Part shown: positions 1 to 10,568 of the stretch, piece after piece
How positions within the stretch are numbered: the stretch's first letter is position 1
Layout of the letters: each line of letters begins with the position of its first letter
Origin: Flavobacterium phragmitis
Lineage (GTDB): Bacteria; Bacteroidota; Bacteroidia; Flavobacteriales; Flavobacteriaceae
Direction: 5' to 3'
Assembly: GCF_900112575.1 (NCBI RefSeq)
Contig: NZ_FOMH01000002.1
Coordinates: forward strand, 186,001-250,000
DNA length: 64,000 nucleotides
Program-made: the position numbers and the translations under genes
Notes under the pieces: model-generated
The model's input: the letters and a program-made list of their open reading frames with translations, nothing else
What the model was told of the DNA's origin: nothing
Database searches by the model: none

Positions 1-3000
1 GATATGCTTCATCCGCGGCTGTTTCCTGTGTAACTATTATTTCACTAAGATTTGCAGCTGTAATTGGAACTCCATTTAAACTATCATTGGTTAAGGCGTT
101 AACCACGTTTATCTGTCCCGTATAACCATTAATATTTTGAGCTGTATCATCATCAGCATCAATAATTGTAGTCTCAACCTGCACTAAAATACTTGCCGTA
201 TCGCAATTGGAAGGACTGGCAATTTCGCATATGCTGTATTTAATTTCATAAAGCCCTTTTACAGTTCCTGCCGGCACATTTACATTTCCTGTAGCAGTAT
301 CTAAAACCGGCACGTTCAAAACAGCAGGATCAATTGGCGATGCCGGACTGGTCACTGAAAGCGTTACATTGGAAAGCGTAGCCTGCGCGCTTGCCAGTCT
401 GTCATTTGTTAAAGCATTAATAACATTATTTGCTCCCGTATAACCATTAACAGCAGGAACCGCAACATCAATTCTGGCGTCAATCCCAGCAGTTGTCACC
501 GCTACAGTTTCAGTTGCTGTTGAGCAGCTGCTTAAATTTCCGGCTTCACAGATGGTATACGTTAAAGTATAATCGTCTGCCGGAGTTCCTGCCGCTACAG
601 AAATCGTGTTGGTTAAAGAATCAAAGGCCAGATAACTTGAAATAGAATTTATGGTAACCTGAACATTGGACGCAGTTACCGGAAGTCCATTCAATGTATC
701 GCTGTCTAAAATAGTCTGCGTTCCCGTATTTCCTCCAAGATCGCCGGAGATTGAAGCAAAAGTTTCTGCAACAGCACAAATTCTATTAAAAACGCTAAAA
801 GGCGTACCGGAAGAAATACAGGCATTTAACCCGACCCTTCTCACATATATAGTTATAGTTCCTGAGGGCAGTCCGCTAAAGATATTACTCGCCTGAAAAG
901 CTATTCCATCTTTACTGTACTCAAAACCGGTTCCTAAATCAGGATTCGTAACGGCAATGGTTCCTGTCGCATTTGCACAGGAAGGCTGCTGGGTTACTGC
1001 ACCAATTGGGGCGGCAGGCATATCAAAAACATTTAAGGTTACAGTGTTTGAGATCGTCTGGCAGCCTGCCTGAGATTGGGAAACTAAAACTCTAAAATAC
1101 CTATTGCCAGCAGTTGAATATTCTGGGGTGGTGTAAGAAGCTGTTGTTCCGCCGCTGCCATCGGTTACATTCGTATAAGGCCCGGATAAGACTGATGCCG
1201 TCTGCCATTGATAGGATATAGTGCCAGGCGGGATATTTCCCGAAGCCGCCACCGTAAAAGTATTGGATTGGTTAATGCAAACTTCGCCATCCATTGGCTG
1301 GGTGCTTATTAGAGGAGATTCAAAAACATTTACTTCTGCTGCATCAGAATTAACAATCCCGCAGCCTGCTCCTGAATCCGTTACGCGCAATCTGTAAAAA
1401 GTATTTATACTGATATTGCCCGTTGTATAGGTTGCTGAATTAGCACCTGTGCCATCGGTTACATTTGCCCATCCGGCTGTTCCATCCAATGATTTTTGCC
1501 ATTGGTAAGTGAAATTTCCAGAGCCGCCTGCAACCCCTGATGACATTGTAAAAATTCCTCCTTCGCAAATATTTCCTCCCGCTGGCTGGGCTGTAATAAC
1601 CGGGTCCGGGATTACTGCTGCCATAACAGCATTACTTACAAGGGTGCAGGCTGGATTTGACGTTGTTATTACAGCGCGATAATAGGTTGAGGCCGATAAT
1701 GGTGCTGTGGTGTAATTTGCCGTTGCTCCTCCGGTTCCGGTAGAAACATCCGTCCAAGCCGCTGTGCCATCCTGGGAACTTTGCCATTGATAGGCAAATG
1801 CAGCTGGACCTCCATTGGCAGAAGCCGCTGTTGATAATGAAACCGTCCCCCCCGAACAAACCGGAGCCGGAACATTTGGCTGGGTTGTAATGCTTGGAAT
1901 AATAACGGCCGAAACATTTGACGTTACCGGGTCGCAGCCCTGGGTTCCTTCAGAAATCGCCACTACATAATAAGTGTTTTGGGTTAAAGCCGGAGTTGTG
2001 TAAGATGACCCATCTGCTCCAGGAATATCTGTGTAAGGACCCGCCAATACTGTTGAATTTTTCCACTGATACGTATAGTTTCCTGAACCTCCGCTTGCCG
2101 CTACATTTAAAGCTGCCGATTGCCCGCTGCAGATATTAGTGCGTAATGCGGGCTGTACCGTAATCGAAATATCTGATAGAACAACAACCGTCGCAACAGA
2201 AGAAGTGATGGTATTGCAGCCATTTCCGCCGGCACCGACATCAACTCTGTAATAGGTGGTCTGGGCTAAAGCCGGTGTTGTGTAAGTTGCTGCTGTAGCG
2301 CCTGAAATGGCGCTAAATGCGCTATTATCCGTGCTGCTAAACCATTGATAGGTTAAATTCGGTGTGCCATTGGCTGCAGTAACAGATAAGGTATAGTTTC
2401 CGCCAGAGCAAATTGTAGTTCCTGCCGGCTGGACTGTTATTGCAGGATCTGCCACCACGGCTGCCTGTACAGCATTGGAGATTAGCGTACAATTGGTTGC
2501 TGATGAAGTTACTATAGCGCGATAAAAAGTATCCGCTGACAATGTTCCCGATGTATAAGAGTTTGTAGCCGCCCCCGTTCCATCGTCCACATCTGCCCAC
2601 GAGGTTGTACCATCGGGCGAGCTCTGCCATTGATAGCTCAATGTTCCGGCACCTCCATTTAAGGAAGCCGAAATAGTTACATTTACGATGCCTCCAACGC
2701 AAATTGGCGCAGGATCGGCTGGCTGCGCTGTAATGGTGGCAACAAATACCGGAGCTGTCTCTGAGTAAACCTCGCAGCCGTTTAAAGCCTGGGTGATTCT
2801 GACCCTGTAATATAAAGTAGAACTCAATGCCGCAGTTGTATAAGAAGCTGTAGCAGCTCCTGTCCCGTCTGTTACATCTGCCCAGCCTGATGCTCCATCT
2901 GCTGAACTCTGCCATTGATAAATTAAGGTTCCTCCCTGATCATCGCCAGAAGCAGTAACATTCATGGTGTGGGATGCACCCGAACAGATCGTATTTCCGA

Positions 3001-6000
3001 CTGGCTGCTGCGTAACAGTTGGATCTGGTATTACATCAACTAAAACACTATTCGATGCAGTAAGACCGCAACCGTTTCCTGCTGCCGAAACCTCTACTCT
3101 ATAATACGTATCTGAAGTAAGGGCCGGAGTTGAAAAAGTATTTGATGTTGCTCCGGAAATTAATTCAAAACTCACATTATCTGAACTGCTGAACCATTGA
3201 TAATTTAAACCAGGAGTTCCGCCAGCTGCTGCAACTGTCAAGGTAAAGGTTCCACCTGTACAAACCGATCCTCCTTCTGGCTGCACTGTAATTGACGGAT
3301 CAGCGGCAACAGCCGCTGTAACGGCATTGGATGTGAGCGTGCAATTTGCTGCTGATGAGGTAATCAAACACCTGAAACTAGTATTCCCCGTTAAAGGATC
3401 TGAGGTGAAATTTGGAGTTGTGGCCGAAGCATTCAATTCATTTACAAATCCTGAACCTGAATCACTCTGCCATTGGTAGCTCAATGTTCCCGAACCGCCA
3501 TTTAAGGAAGCGGCAACGCTTAAATTTACTATGCCTCCCACACAAACGGGCTGCGGAACTGAGGGCTGCGTTGTGATGGCAGCCACACTCACTAATGCGG
3601 CATTAGAAAAAGTTTCGCAGCCGCTTCCGGTTTGCGTTATTCTCGCTCTAAAATATAAATTTGAAGTTAAGGAAGCAGTTGTATAAGTATCTGTAGTTCC
3701 CCCGTTTCCTCCTGAAACATTTGTCCATCCTGAAATTCCATCCGCAGAGCTTTGCCATTGATAAGCAATTGTTCCGGCAGCAGCATTTGCAGTGCTCGCA
3801 GCAACATTCATAGTATGGGTGCCGCCTGAACAGATTGTATTTCCTACGGGCTGAGCGGTAACAGCTGGATCCTCAATTATGGTAAGTTTTACAGCATTAC
3901 TGGTTATCTGGGCGCACGTACTGGAAACATTTACTCTATAATAATATTCGCCAGCGGGTAAAGAACTATCTGATGCAAATGATGGACTGGTCTGTCCTGA
4001 AATATCTGCCCAGCCAGTTGTTCCGTCTGCTGATGACTGCCATTGATAGGTATAGGGGGCAATGCTTCCTGAAGGTGTAGTATTTAATGTTAATGTGCCT
4101 CCTTCACAAATAACAGCATCACTTGTTAAGGCGGAAGTGGTCAAATCTGCCGGCCGAACGATATTCACTTCATCTGAATATGGTGTGCAGGAACCGTTGC
4201 TGATGGTCCATTTTAATCTTGTTGTACCTATGGATATATTCGTTACTGTTGTGTTAAAAGCGTTTGGATCTGTAATTACTGCCGTGTTTCCTGCATTCGA
4301 TACAAAGCTCCACTCTCCTGTTCCCTCTGAGGGGTCATTTCCTGAAAGTACTGCAGCAGCTGCATTACAGATAGTCTGATCAGCTCCGGCATCTGCCAAA
4401 GAAGGCAGAGGATCTATGGTAACAGATACTGTGCTGGAACTTGGGGGACATGACCCGTTTGAAATGGTCCATCGAAAAACATACACCTCTACCGGGAGTC
4501 CAAAAACGCTGATTGTAGGAACAGTGCCAAAAACAGCGGTTACAGGAGATGATGGCGTTTCAAAAACTACAGCTGAGGGGCCAGAAATTTGTGTCCAAAG
4601 CCCCGTTCCTACTGCTGGCGCATTTGCATTTAAGTTTAAAGGCTGAAATTCACATATCGAAATTGGCGCTCCCGCCGCAGAAGCTGTTGGCAATGCGTCA
4701 ACAGTTAAGCTAAGATCATCAAAGAAGGAACAGGACAGATTAGTGGCTGTCCATCGTAAAACATAAGTTCCGGCCCCGTTTGGGGTAAAAGTAGAAGTTG
4801 GACTCGATGCATTAGAAAAAGATCCTAATGCCGGTCCGCTGGCTTGCGACCATTCCCCGCTTCCTGCTGAAATTGCGTTGGCTGCTAAAGCTGCTGTGGA
4901 AGACTGACAGATTGTTTGGTCCGGCCCCGCCTGAGGCACCGTTAAATCTGCTGTAACCGTAATCTGGACAGTAGTGGCTGTTGGCGTACAAACGTTCCCG
5001 TTTGCAACGGTCCAGCTAAATACATATACGCCTCCTGTCTGGGTTAAATTGGAAACTGTTGTTGTTGGTAAAATTTCAGAACTGAAAACAGCCGTTGTAG
5101 GACCTGAAACCTGGGCCCACTTTCCTGTTCCAACATCTGGAGGTGTAGCTGCAAGTTCTGTTACCGAACCGCAAATGGCCTTATTGCCTTCTGCAATGGC
5201 AGGTGATGGAGACGCGGCATATTCAACCCTGACCTGATCCGAATTGCTGCAGCTTCCAGAACTTACTGTCCAGTTGAAAACATAAGTTCCAAATCCCGGA
5301 TTTATGTATTTGGCATTTGGAAGCGCCGCATCATCAAAAGCTCCTCCCGAAGGGCCTGAAAGTACTGTCCATAATCCCGTTCCCTGAATTGGATTTGCAG
5401 CAGAAAGCTGAATTTCCTGCACCGGCAGATCAGCGCTACACAAAACCTGATCCGGTCCTGCATCAGCAGTTGAGGCCTGGCCGTTAACTGTTACCTGAAT
5501 ATCATCTGAAGATTCCGGGCACGAACCTTGTGCTGCAATTGTATATCTGAAAACATATGCTCCAGGAACTAAACCTGTTACCGCTGCGCTATTATTTCCT
5601 GTCGGCGTAATTGTCGGTGCTCCGATTCCTCCTGAAACATAGCTCCAGGTTCCTGTACTGGTTGGATTTCCAACCAGATAAAGCGGCCCTGTTAGGCAAG
5701 TAGAATAGTCTGATCCTGCGGCCGCAGCTTCTGTCACTTTTATGCTTACCTGATCTTTACTGACAGGGCAGTTTATGCCCGTATAGGTTATCCATTCTAA
5801 AATATATTCTCCTGTTACCAGTCCGGATAAAACTGAGTTGGGCTCATCTACATCAGAAAAAACGGGAGAATTTGGCCCGCTGACTAATGTCCATATACCA
5901 TTTGTCCCTTCCTCTGGCGCTGTAGCTCCCAGTGTTGCGTTTGTCTGATTGCAAACCGTCTGATCTGGTCCTGCTGCCGCAGCTGATGGCGCCTGGCTAA

Positions 6001-8557
6001 TATTAAGCTGTACAGAATCTGAAGAGGAAGCACATGCACCTTTAGAAATGGTCCATTTATATACCCAGGATCCCTGCGTCAAGCCTGTAATGGTCGTCGT
6101 AGGATTGGTAGGATCTGCAATTACGGGCCCATCTCCCCCGCTTACAAATTCCCATAGACCTGTTTCTCCTGCTGCCGGAGCATTTCCTGCAAGAGTGGCT
6201 GTGGATCCGCAAATATTTTGATCATTTCCTGCCTGCGCAACTGTAATGGATGGAGCTATGGTTATGGCAACACTATCCTGCGCATCTGTACAGCCAACGC
6301 TGCTTACCGTCCATTGAAATTGATAATTTCCGTCAGTGAGTCCCGTTACAGTTGTATTGTATTGGGCTGGATTGGTAATTGCAGCTGCCGTTCCCGATGT
6401 CTGTATCCATAACCCCGTTCCCGGAGACGGATCATTTGCAGCTAAGGTCATCGATGTCGTTCCCGCAGCAAGGCATTGATCCGGACCAGCATCTGCTGTT
6501 GCACCTTGTGATGCATTGGTGGTTACATCTACCGTATCAGAGGAGCTTCCGCAGCCATTTGCAATGGTCCATGTAAAGGTATAAGTTGTATTTTGCGCCA
6601 GACCGGAAGCGATTGCATTGGGGTCGTTTACATTATTAAACGTTATTCCTGCACTTGGAGAAACAGTCCATGTTCCCGTTTCACTTGCCTGTGCTACGTT
6701 TCCCTGTAACTGGACAGGCGCGCCAAAACAAATGGACTGGTCATTTCCTGCCTGTGCGGGCGTAGGCGTCTCGCTGGACACAATAACTTCGGCAATGCTT
6801 TGGGTTATATCGCAGGCAGCACCCCCAGAAATTGTCCACCTAAACCTGTATTTACCGCTAATTAAACCCGACACGGTTGTTTCAGGATTTTTAACATCTG
6901 AAAATACTGCTGTAGAGGGTCCTGAAACCTGCGACCAGGTTCCGCGTCCTCTGGTCGGTGTATTCCCTGCCAATTGGGCTGTTGTTAAATTACAGGCCAG
7001 ATTCTGAACTGTCCCTCCGCTTGATGCCGAAGGCGTTGCTGAAATGACTATAGAAACATCATCATAAACCGTTTCGCAATGGCTTTCAGGATTTGGGGCT
7101 TTCACTAATCTGATCACATAGATACCTGAAACTCTTAAACTGTCAATTGTGACAGCAGATCCCAGAAAATCAACCAAAGGGGTAGGAAATGAAGGATATG
7201 TTGCCGTATAAGGTGTAGGCCCGCTTACAATCTGCCAGCTCATCTGCCCATTGCCTGATGCAGTAACGGGAATGGTCGCTGTAAATTCATTACATCCCAA
7301 AGTCTGATCCGGGCCGCCTGAGATGGCTATGGTCTGCTCTAAGGTAACGCTGTAAGTTCCTGTAGAGCTGCATCCTGTTAGAGTATTGCTTAAAGTATAT
7401 AAAAAATTATAGGTACCCAATGCTGTCATTCCTGTAACTAATGTAGAGGATGATGTTGGATTCTCAATTACCGCTGTAACCGGCCCACCGGTTTGAGTCC
7501 ATTGGACAGTTTCATTCACGTACAAAGGTATTGTGCCTTGTAAAACGGTTGAGGTTCTGCCGTCGCAATAGGTTAGTCTTGAATTAAGAACGTTGGTTAC
7601 ATCAGCAGTTGGCGCTGGAACTGTAATGGTTACTTCATCAGTTCCGTTGGCACAATTTCCAGCCACAGTCCATCTTAAAACGTAGGTTCCTTCTATTAGA
7701 CCGTTAACATTTGTATTATTGGCATTAGCGTTGGAAAAATTCGGAACATTTGGTCCCGAAACTACCGTCCAGGTTCCCTGCTGCTGTCCCGGAGAATTTC
7801 CGCCAAAGCTTCCGCTCAGATTAACATTTTGTGTCGAGGAATAACAGTTTGAAAGTGTAATATCTGCACCTGCCGTTACCGGTTCAACACCTCCTAAAGC
7901 ACTAATTGCCACTTCATCAAAACTTTCACAGCTCGAAGCGCTGTTTACTATCGTCCATCTTAGTGTTGTTGTGCCGGATGTAGCGCCTGAAACTGTAATT
8001 GAAGCATTTGGCGAATTGGGGTTAATTAACGATATCCCTGCATTATTACTGCCTTGAATAGTCCAGGTTCCTGTCTCAGATGCGCCCGCAGCATTTGCAT
8101 TTAATACGTACGTGCCCTGGCAGTAAGTCTGGTCCGTTCCTGCTTTTGCCTGGGTTATGGGCTTAATGGTTATTTGAAAATCATCAAAGACAGTTGAACC
8201 GTCCTGACATTGGGCAGTCAGCCTAAAGCCATATGTATTTCCAGCACTGGCTCCTCTTACCAGACTTTGAAGGCTTCCCGGATCATCAATAACAACTGCC
8301 GGACCGGATATTTGTGTCCACTTGGGATTTTGCAGATAGCCTAATCCAGAATCTGCGTTAGCTGTTCCTAATAATAAAAACTGATCATAGGGCAGTCCGC
8401 CTTCTCCTCCTGGACATATAATTCTGTCGACGTTGGCATTTACCGTGCAGTTTTGGGCGAAGCCTGAAAACGGAAGCAGACACAAAAGCGAGAATAGAAA
8501 AAAGAATAGATTTTTATAATTAAATAGCGCGTAAAATAATTTCATAAATCCTTTCAT
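1..8557 (-). CDS. Giant repeat adhesin-like secreted protein (3' end outside window)
   Basis: One reading frame stays open from the ATG at 8557 to the window edge (about 2850 codons). The N-terminus is a signal peptide with a long hydrophobic stretch ending in GFAQ near residue 35. Three tiers follow. Residues ~40-1500 are PKD/Ig-like units of roughly 85-90 residues, with cores such as AGPDQ..C, GTG.W and SGP and closing WT.SNG.C. Residues ~1550-2520 are Ig-like units with QP.G..IC.GG, YQWQSS.DG and YYR.V, one about every 95 residues. From ~2560 come VNALTND-type domains. Such architecture is typical of Bacteroidota surface proteins exported by the type IX system and used in adhesion or gliding; the C-terminal sorting domain that would confirm this lies outside the window. 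The gene appears monocistronic, since the next gene upstream is divergent. The secreted multidomain call is firm; the function is inferred. Confidence 0.85.
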   Translation of the reverse strand, partial: MKGFMKLFYALFNYKNLFFFLFSLLCLLPFSGFAQNCTVNANVDRIICPGGEGGLPYDQFLLLGTANADSGLGYLQNPKWTQISGPAVVIDDPGSLQSLVRGASAGNTYGFRLTAQCQDGSTVFDDFQITIKPITQAKAGTDQTYCQGTYVLNANAAGASETGTWTIQGSNNAGISLINPNSPNASITVSGATSGTTTLRWTIVNSASSCESFDEVAISALGGVEPVTAGADITLSNCYSSTQNVNLSGSFGGNSPGQQQGTWTVVSGPNVPNFSNANANNTNVNGLIEGTYVLRWTVAGNCANGTDEVTITVPAPTADVTNVLNSRLTYCDGRTSTVLQGTIPLYVNETVQWTQTGGPVTAVIENPTSSSTLVTGMTALGTYNFLYTLSNTLTGCSSTGTYSVTLEQTIAISGGPDQTLGCNEFTATIPVTASGNGQMSWQIVSGPTPYTATYPSFPTPLVDFLGSAVTIDSLRVSGIYVIRLVKAPNPESHCETVYDDVSIVISATPSASSGGTVQNLACNLTTAQLAGNTPTRGRGTWSQVSGPSTAVFSDVKNPETTVSGLISGKYRFRWTISGGAACDITQSIAEVIVSSETPTPAQAGNDQSICFGAPVQLQGNVAQASETGTWTVSPSAGITFNNVNDPNAIASGLAQNTTYTFTWTIANGCGSSSDTVDVTTNASQGATADAGPDQCLAAGTTSMTLAANDPSPGTGLWIQTSGTAAAITNPAQYNTTVTGLTDGNYQFQWTVSSVGCTDAQDSVAITIAPSITVAQAGNDQNICGSTATLAGNAPAAGETGLWEFVSGGDGPVIADPTNPTTTITGLTQGSWVYKWTISKGACASSSDSVQLNISQAPSAAAAGPDQTVCNQTNATLGATAPEEGTNGIWTLVSGPNSPVFSDVDEPNSVLSGLVTGEYILEWITYTGINCPVSKDQVSIKVTEAAAAGSDYSTCLTGPLYLVGNPTSTGTWSYVSGGIGAPTITPTGNNSAAVTGLVPGAYVFRYTIAAQGSCPESSDDIQVTVNGQASTADAGPDQVLCSADLPVQEIQLSAANPIQGTGLWTVLSGPSGGAFDDAALPNAKYINPGFGTYVFNWTVSSGSCSNSDQVRVEYAASPSPAIAEGNKAICGSVTELAATPPDVGTGKWAQVSGPTTAVFSSEILPTTTVSNLTQTGGVYVFSWTVANGNVCTPTATTVQITVTADLTVPQAGPDQTICQSSTAALAANAISAGSGEWSQASGPALGSFSNASSPTSTFTPNGAGTYVLRWTATNLSCSFFDDLSLTVDALPTASAAGAPISICEFQPLNLNANAPAVGTGLWTQISGPSAVVFETPSSPVTAVFGTVPTISVFGLPVEVYVFRWTISNGSCPPSSSTVSVTIDPLPSLADAGADQTICNAAAAVLSGNDPSEGTGEWSFVSNAGNTAVITDPNAFNTTVTNISIGTTRLKWTISNGSCTPYSDEVNIVRPADLTTSALTSDAVICEGGTLTLNTTPSGSIAPYTYQWQSSADGTTGWADISGQTSPSFASDSSLPAGEYYYRVNVSSTCAQITSNAVKLTIIEDPAVTAQPVGNTICSGGTHTMNVAASTANAAAGTIAYQWQSSADGISGWTNVSGGNGGTTDTYTTASLTSNLYFRARITQTGSGCETFSNAALVSVAAITTQPSVPQPVCVGGIVNLSVAASLNGGSGTLSYQWQSDSGSGFVNELNASATTPNFTSDPLTGNTSFRCLITSSAANCTLTSNAVTAAVAADPSITVQPEGGSVCTGGTFTLTVAAAGGTPGLNYQWFSSSDNVSFELISGATSNTFSTPALTSDTYYRVEVSAAGNGCGLTASNSVLVDVIPDPTVTQQPVGNTICSGASHTMNVTASGDDQGGTLIYQWQSSADGASGWADVTDGTGAATASYTTAALSSTLYYRVRITQALNGCEVYSETAPVFVATITAQPADPAPICVGGIVNVTISASLNGGAGTLSYQWQSSPDGTTSWADVDDGTGAATNSYTSGTLSADTFYRAIVTSSATNCTLISNAVQAAVVADPAITVQPAGTTICSGGNYTLSVTAANGTPNLTYQWFSSTDNSAFSAISGATAATYTTPALAQTTYYRVDVGAGGNGCNTITSSVATVVVLSDISITVQPALRTNICSGQSAALNVAASGGSGNYTYQWKNSTVLAGPYTDIPGADGSSYTTPALTQNTYYVVAISEGTQGCDPVTSNVSAVIIPSITTQPNVPAPVCSGGTVSLSTAASANGGPAAFAYQWQSSQDGTAAWTDVSTGTGGATANYTTAPLSASTYYRAVITTSNPACTLVSNAVMAAVIPDPVITAQPAGGNICEGGIFTMSSGVAGGSGNFTYQWQKSLDGTAGWANVTDGTGANSATYTTGNISINTFYRLRVTDSGAGCGIVNSDAAEVNVFESPLISTQPMDGEVCINQSNTFTVAASGNIPPGTISYQWQTASVLSGPYTNVTDGSGGTTASYTTPEYSTAGNRYFRVLVSQSQAGCQTISNTVTLNVFDMPAAPIGAVTQQPSCANATGTIAVTNPDLGTGFEYSKDGIAFQASNIFSGLPSGTITIYVRRVGLNACISSGTPFSVFNRICAVAETFASISGDLGGNTGTQTILDSDTLNGLPVTASNVQVTINSISSYLAFDSLTNTISVAAGTPADDYTLTYTICEAGNLSSCSTATETVAVTTAGIDARIDVAVPAVNGYTGANNVINALTNDRLASAQATLSNVTLSVTSPASPIDPAVLNVPVLDTATGNVNVPAGTVKGLYEIKYSICEIASPSNCDTASILVQVETTIIDADDDTAQNINGYTGQINVVNALTNDSLNGVPITAANLSEIIVTQETAADEAY

Positions 8558-8588
8558 TTAAATGTATAAACAACTCAGATATTATTAA

Positions 8589-8719
8589 TAATTTTGATCC
8601 GTAATGTAATCTTACAATAGAGATACTATTGAAATATATTGGCAGATGGCTTATAATCAATCTTGTAAATGCGCAGCGCTAACCAAAAGCTGCAGTGCTG
8701 CATTCCTAGCAGCTTTTTT
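8589..8719 (+). ncRNA. Possible small transcript: -7 box followed by an orphan terminator
   Basis: The gap 8558-9112 holds no gene. On the plus strand a perfect TAnnTTTG -7 box (8589-8596) lies about 90 bases before a hairpin. AAAAGCTGC at 8685-8693 pairs with GCAGCTTTT at 8709-8717, and T residues follow on the plus strand. No annotated plus-strand gene ends here, so the terminator is orphan. No convincing -33 element was found at the right distance. A short inverted repeat (CAATAG at 8615-8620, CTATTG at 8626-8631) lies inside the putative transcript and could instead be an operator for the giant gene. This is inference only. Confidence 0.25.
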
Positions 8720-9015
8720 ATAAAATTATAAAAATCCCAAGCGAAACAATCACAGAACTTGTTGCAAGTTATAATTTGAAACAAACTTTTTATTAGCCTT
8801 TTTAAATATTATTATTCTGGTTTTCAATTAACTTCCGACAGATAGCTGCTGATGTATTCTTAAAAGACAAATTCCAAAAACGCCGTAAAAGCAATTCGTA
8901 TAAAAGAGATATGTTCTTTTATAAAAACTACTAAAATTAGCTTTTTGCGGATTAAATTCTGGCTGCATTTTAAATTTTACAGACGCACAATTCAACCATT
9001 TTATTGAAATAGAAA

Positions 9016-9046
9016 TTTATTTATATAAAACAAAAAGTTAAATTTG
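9016..9046 (+). promoter_or_regulatory. Bacteroidota-type promoter for the porin gene
   Basis: A TTTA box at 9016-9019 and TAAATTTG at 9039-9046 are separated by 19 bases. This fits the group's -33/-7 pattern (TTTG or TTG, then TAnnTTTG). Transcription would start near 9053, about 60-80 bases before the porin start. Confidence 0.5.
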
Positions 9047-9112
9047 AAAGAATTACCTTTACTAAGTTAGTTAAAAATATGATAAAATTGATTTTGTAAT
9101 CGATTTTTTTTA

Positions 9113-10342
9113 ATGCTTAATTTGCTTCCTATGAGAATTATCCGCAAAATTCGAAAGTCTATCATAAGTATTTTAGCACTGTTTTATTTTTCAAATGCCA
9201 TTTGCCAAGCGCCAAAAGATACTGCCAAAGCAATAGATTTAAGTTATGGAAAGAAAGGATTCCAGTTAGCGACAAAAGACAATAAATTCTCGCTTCAGCT
9301 GCAGAGCAGGCTGCAGTTTCGCTTTTCCAGTCCTTTTGATACTGATCCTCTTACCTATGATGATTTTAATCAGGAAAATCAAACAACATTCAAAATAAAC
9401 AGGGCACGGCTTAAAGTTGGAGGACATGCATACGAACCCTGGCTAAGCTATTATTGGGAATACGAACTGAGCCAGTCCAATCTGCTTGATTTTAGGATTA
9501 TGGTCGAGAAATGGAAATGGATGAGTTTTAAAGCAGGCCAGTGGAAAGTTGAATTTACCCGGGAGCGCTTTATCAGCAGCGGGGAACAGCAAATGGTGGA
9601 ACGCTCACTATTGAACCGCTATTTCACCGTTGACAGGCAGATAGGGATTGAAATTTATGGCCATTTGAAAGGCAGAGGAATAGCGGATTTTAATTATTGG
9701 CTGGCGGCCTTAACCGGAACCGGAAGAGGAAGCACTCTAAACGATGATAAAAATCTAATGTATTTTGGGCGTGCCCAATGGAATTTTTTGGGAAGAACGC
9801 TGGATTTTGAAGGCGGTGATTTAGAATTTCATCAAAAGCCCGCTGCTATAATTGCACTGGCCGCCGTTACAAATCGCAGCCCATATACACGTTTTTCGCA
9901 ATCAGGGGGAGGACATCTCGATGGTTTCGAAGAAGAAAATCCAGGACAGTACAGGGTAAACCAATACAACTTGGAAACTGCTTTAATGTATCGAGGTTTT
10001 TCCTGGCAGAGCGAATGGCACCACAAATGCATTATAGATAAACTTAATTTAAATAAAACAACAACACTAATGGGCTATTATGTCCAGGCCGGTTATTTTT
10101 TTCATACCATTGCCGATTGGTTTCCTAAAAAACTGGAAGTCGCAGGCAGGCACTCGCTCTACAGACCCGATAAAAACCTTACTGAAAATCTGGAAACAGA
10201 ATCAACCCTGGCTTTCAATTGGTTTTTTAACGGCCATAAGAACAAACTTACAGGCGAAGTCAGTAATTTCCATTTTCAAGATAAGACCTTACCTCTTCAG
10301 GGCGGCTGGCGGTTCAGAATACAATGGGACATTTCATTTTAA
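9113..10342 (+). CDS. Phosphate-selective porin (OprP/OprO)-like outer-membrane protein
   Basis: The 409-residue product begins with a basic stretch and a hydrophobic segment ending ..SNAICQ, a signal peptide. The remainder is β-strand-rich with alternating aromatic and charged residues: LQLQSRLQFRF near 60-70, then FKINRARLKVGG and SYYWEYELSQSN. It ends with a terminal aromatic (..IQWDISF), as outer-membrane barrels do. The INRARL.. and ERFISSGEQ.. segments resemble OprP/OprO family proteins, which form trimeric channels for phosphate or other anions. No phosphate-uptake genes are adjacent, so substrate is open. An ATG at 9131 gives a tidier signal peptide (MRIIRKIRKS) and could be the true start. 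It stands alone behind its own promoter. Confidence 0.75.
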   Translation: MLNLLPMRIIRKIRKSIISILALFYFSNAICQAPKDTAKAIDLSYGKKGFQLATKDNKFSLQLQSRLQFRFSSPFDTDPLTYDDFNQENQTTFKINRARLKVGGHAYEPWLSYYWEYELSQSNLLDFRIMVEKWKWMSFKAGQWKVEFTRERFISSGEQQMVERSLLNRYFTVDRQIGIEIYGHLKGRGIADFNYWLAALTGTGRGSTLNDDKNLMYFGRAQWNFLGRTLDFEGGDLEFHQKPAAIIALAAVTNRSPYTRFSQSGGGHLDGFEEENPGQYRVNQYNLETALMYRGFSWQSEWHHKCIIDKLNLNKTTTLMGYYVQAGYFFHTIADWFPKKLEVAGRHSLYRPDKNLTENLETESTLAFNWFFNGHKNKLTGEVSNFHFQDKTLPLQGGWRFRIQWDISF

Positions 10343-10568
10343 AAAATTCAAAGATTTGAAAGCTATGAGCTTACCACTAATTTACCTTGCGCATTTTAAT
10401 CATATTGGCGTAACCTTTTGGCATAAACTTAAATAAACAGAAAAAAATCTTTTTTAAATATATTCTCCCCATTAAATTGCGGATGCAGTTCATATTATTA
10501 CAGATAATGTTTGTAATCGTCCGATTTCGAAGAAGCAGATTGTTGAATTGCCAACAGCATGATTTACA

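Noticed and set aside
666..7007. Many short ORFs on both strands within 1-8.5 kb
   Set aside because: They are shadows of the giant minus-strand gene, whose own frame is continuous; none has family motifs.
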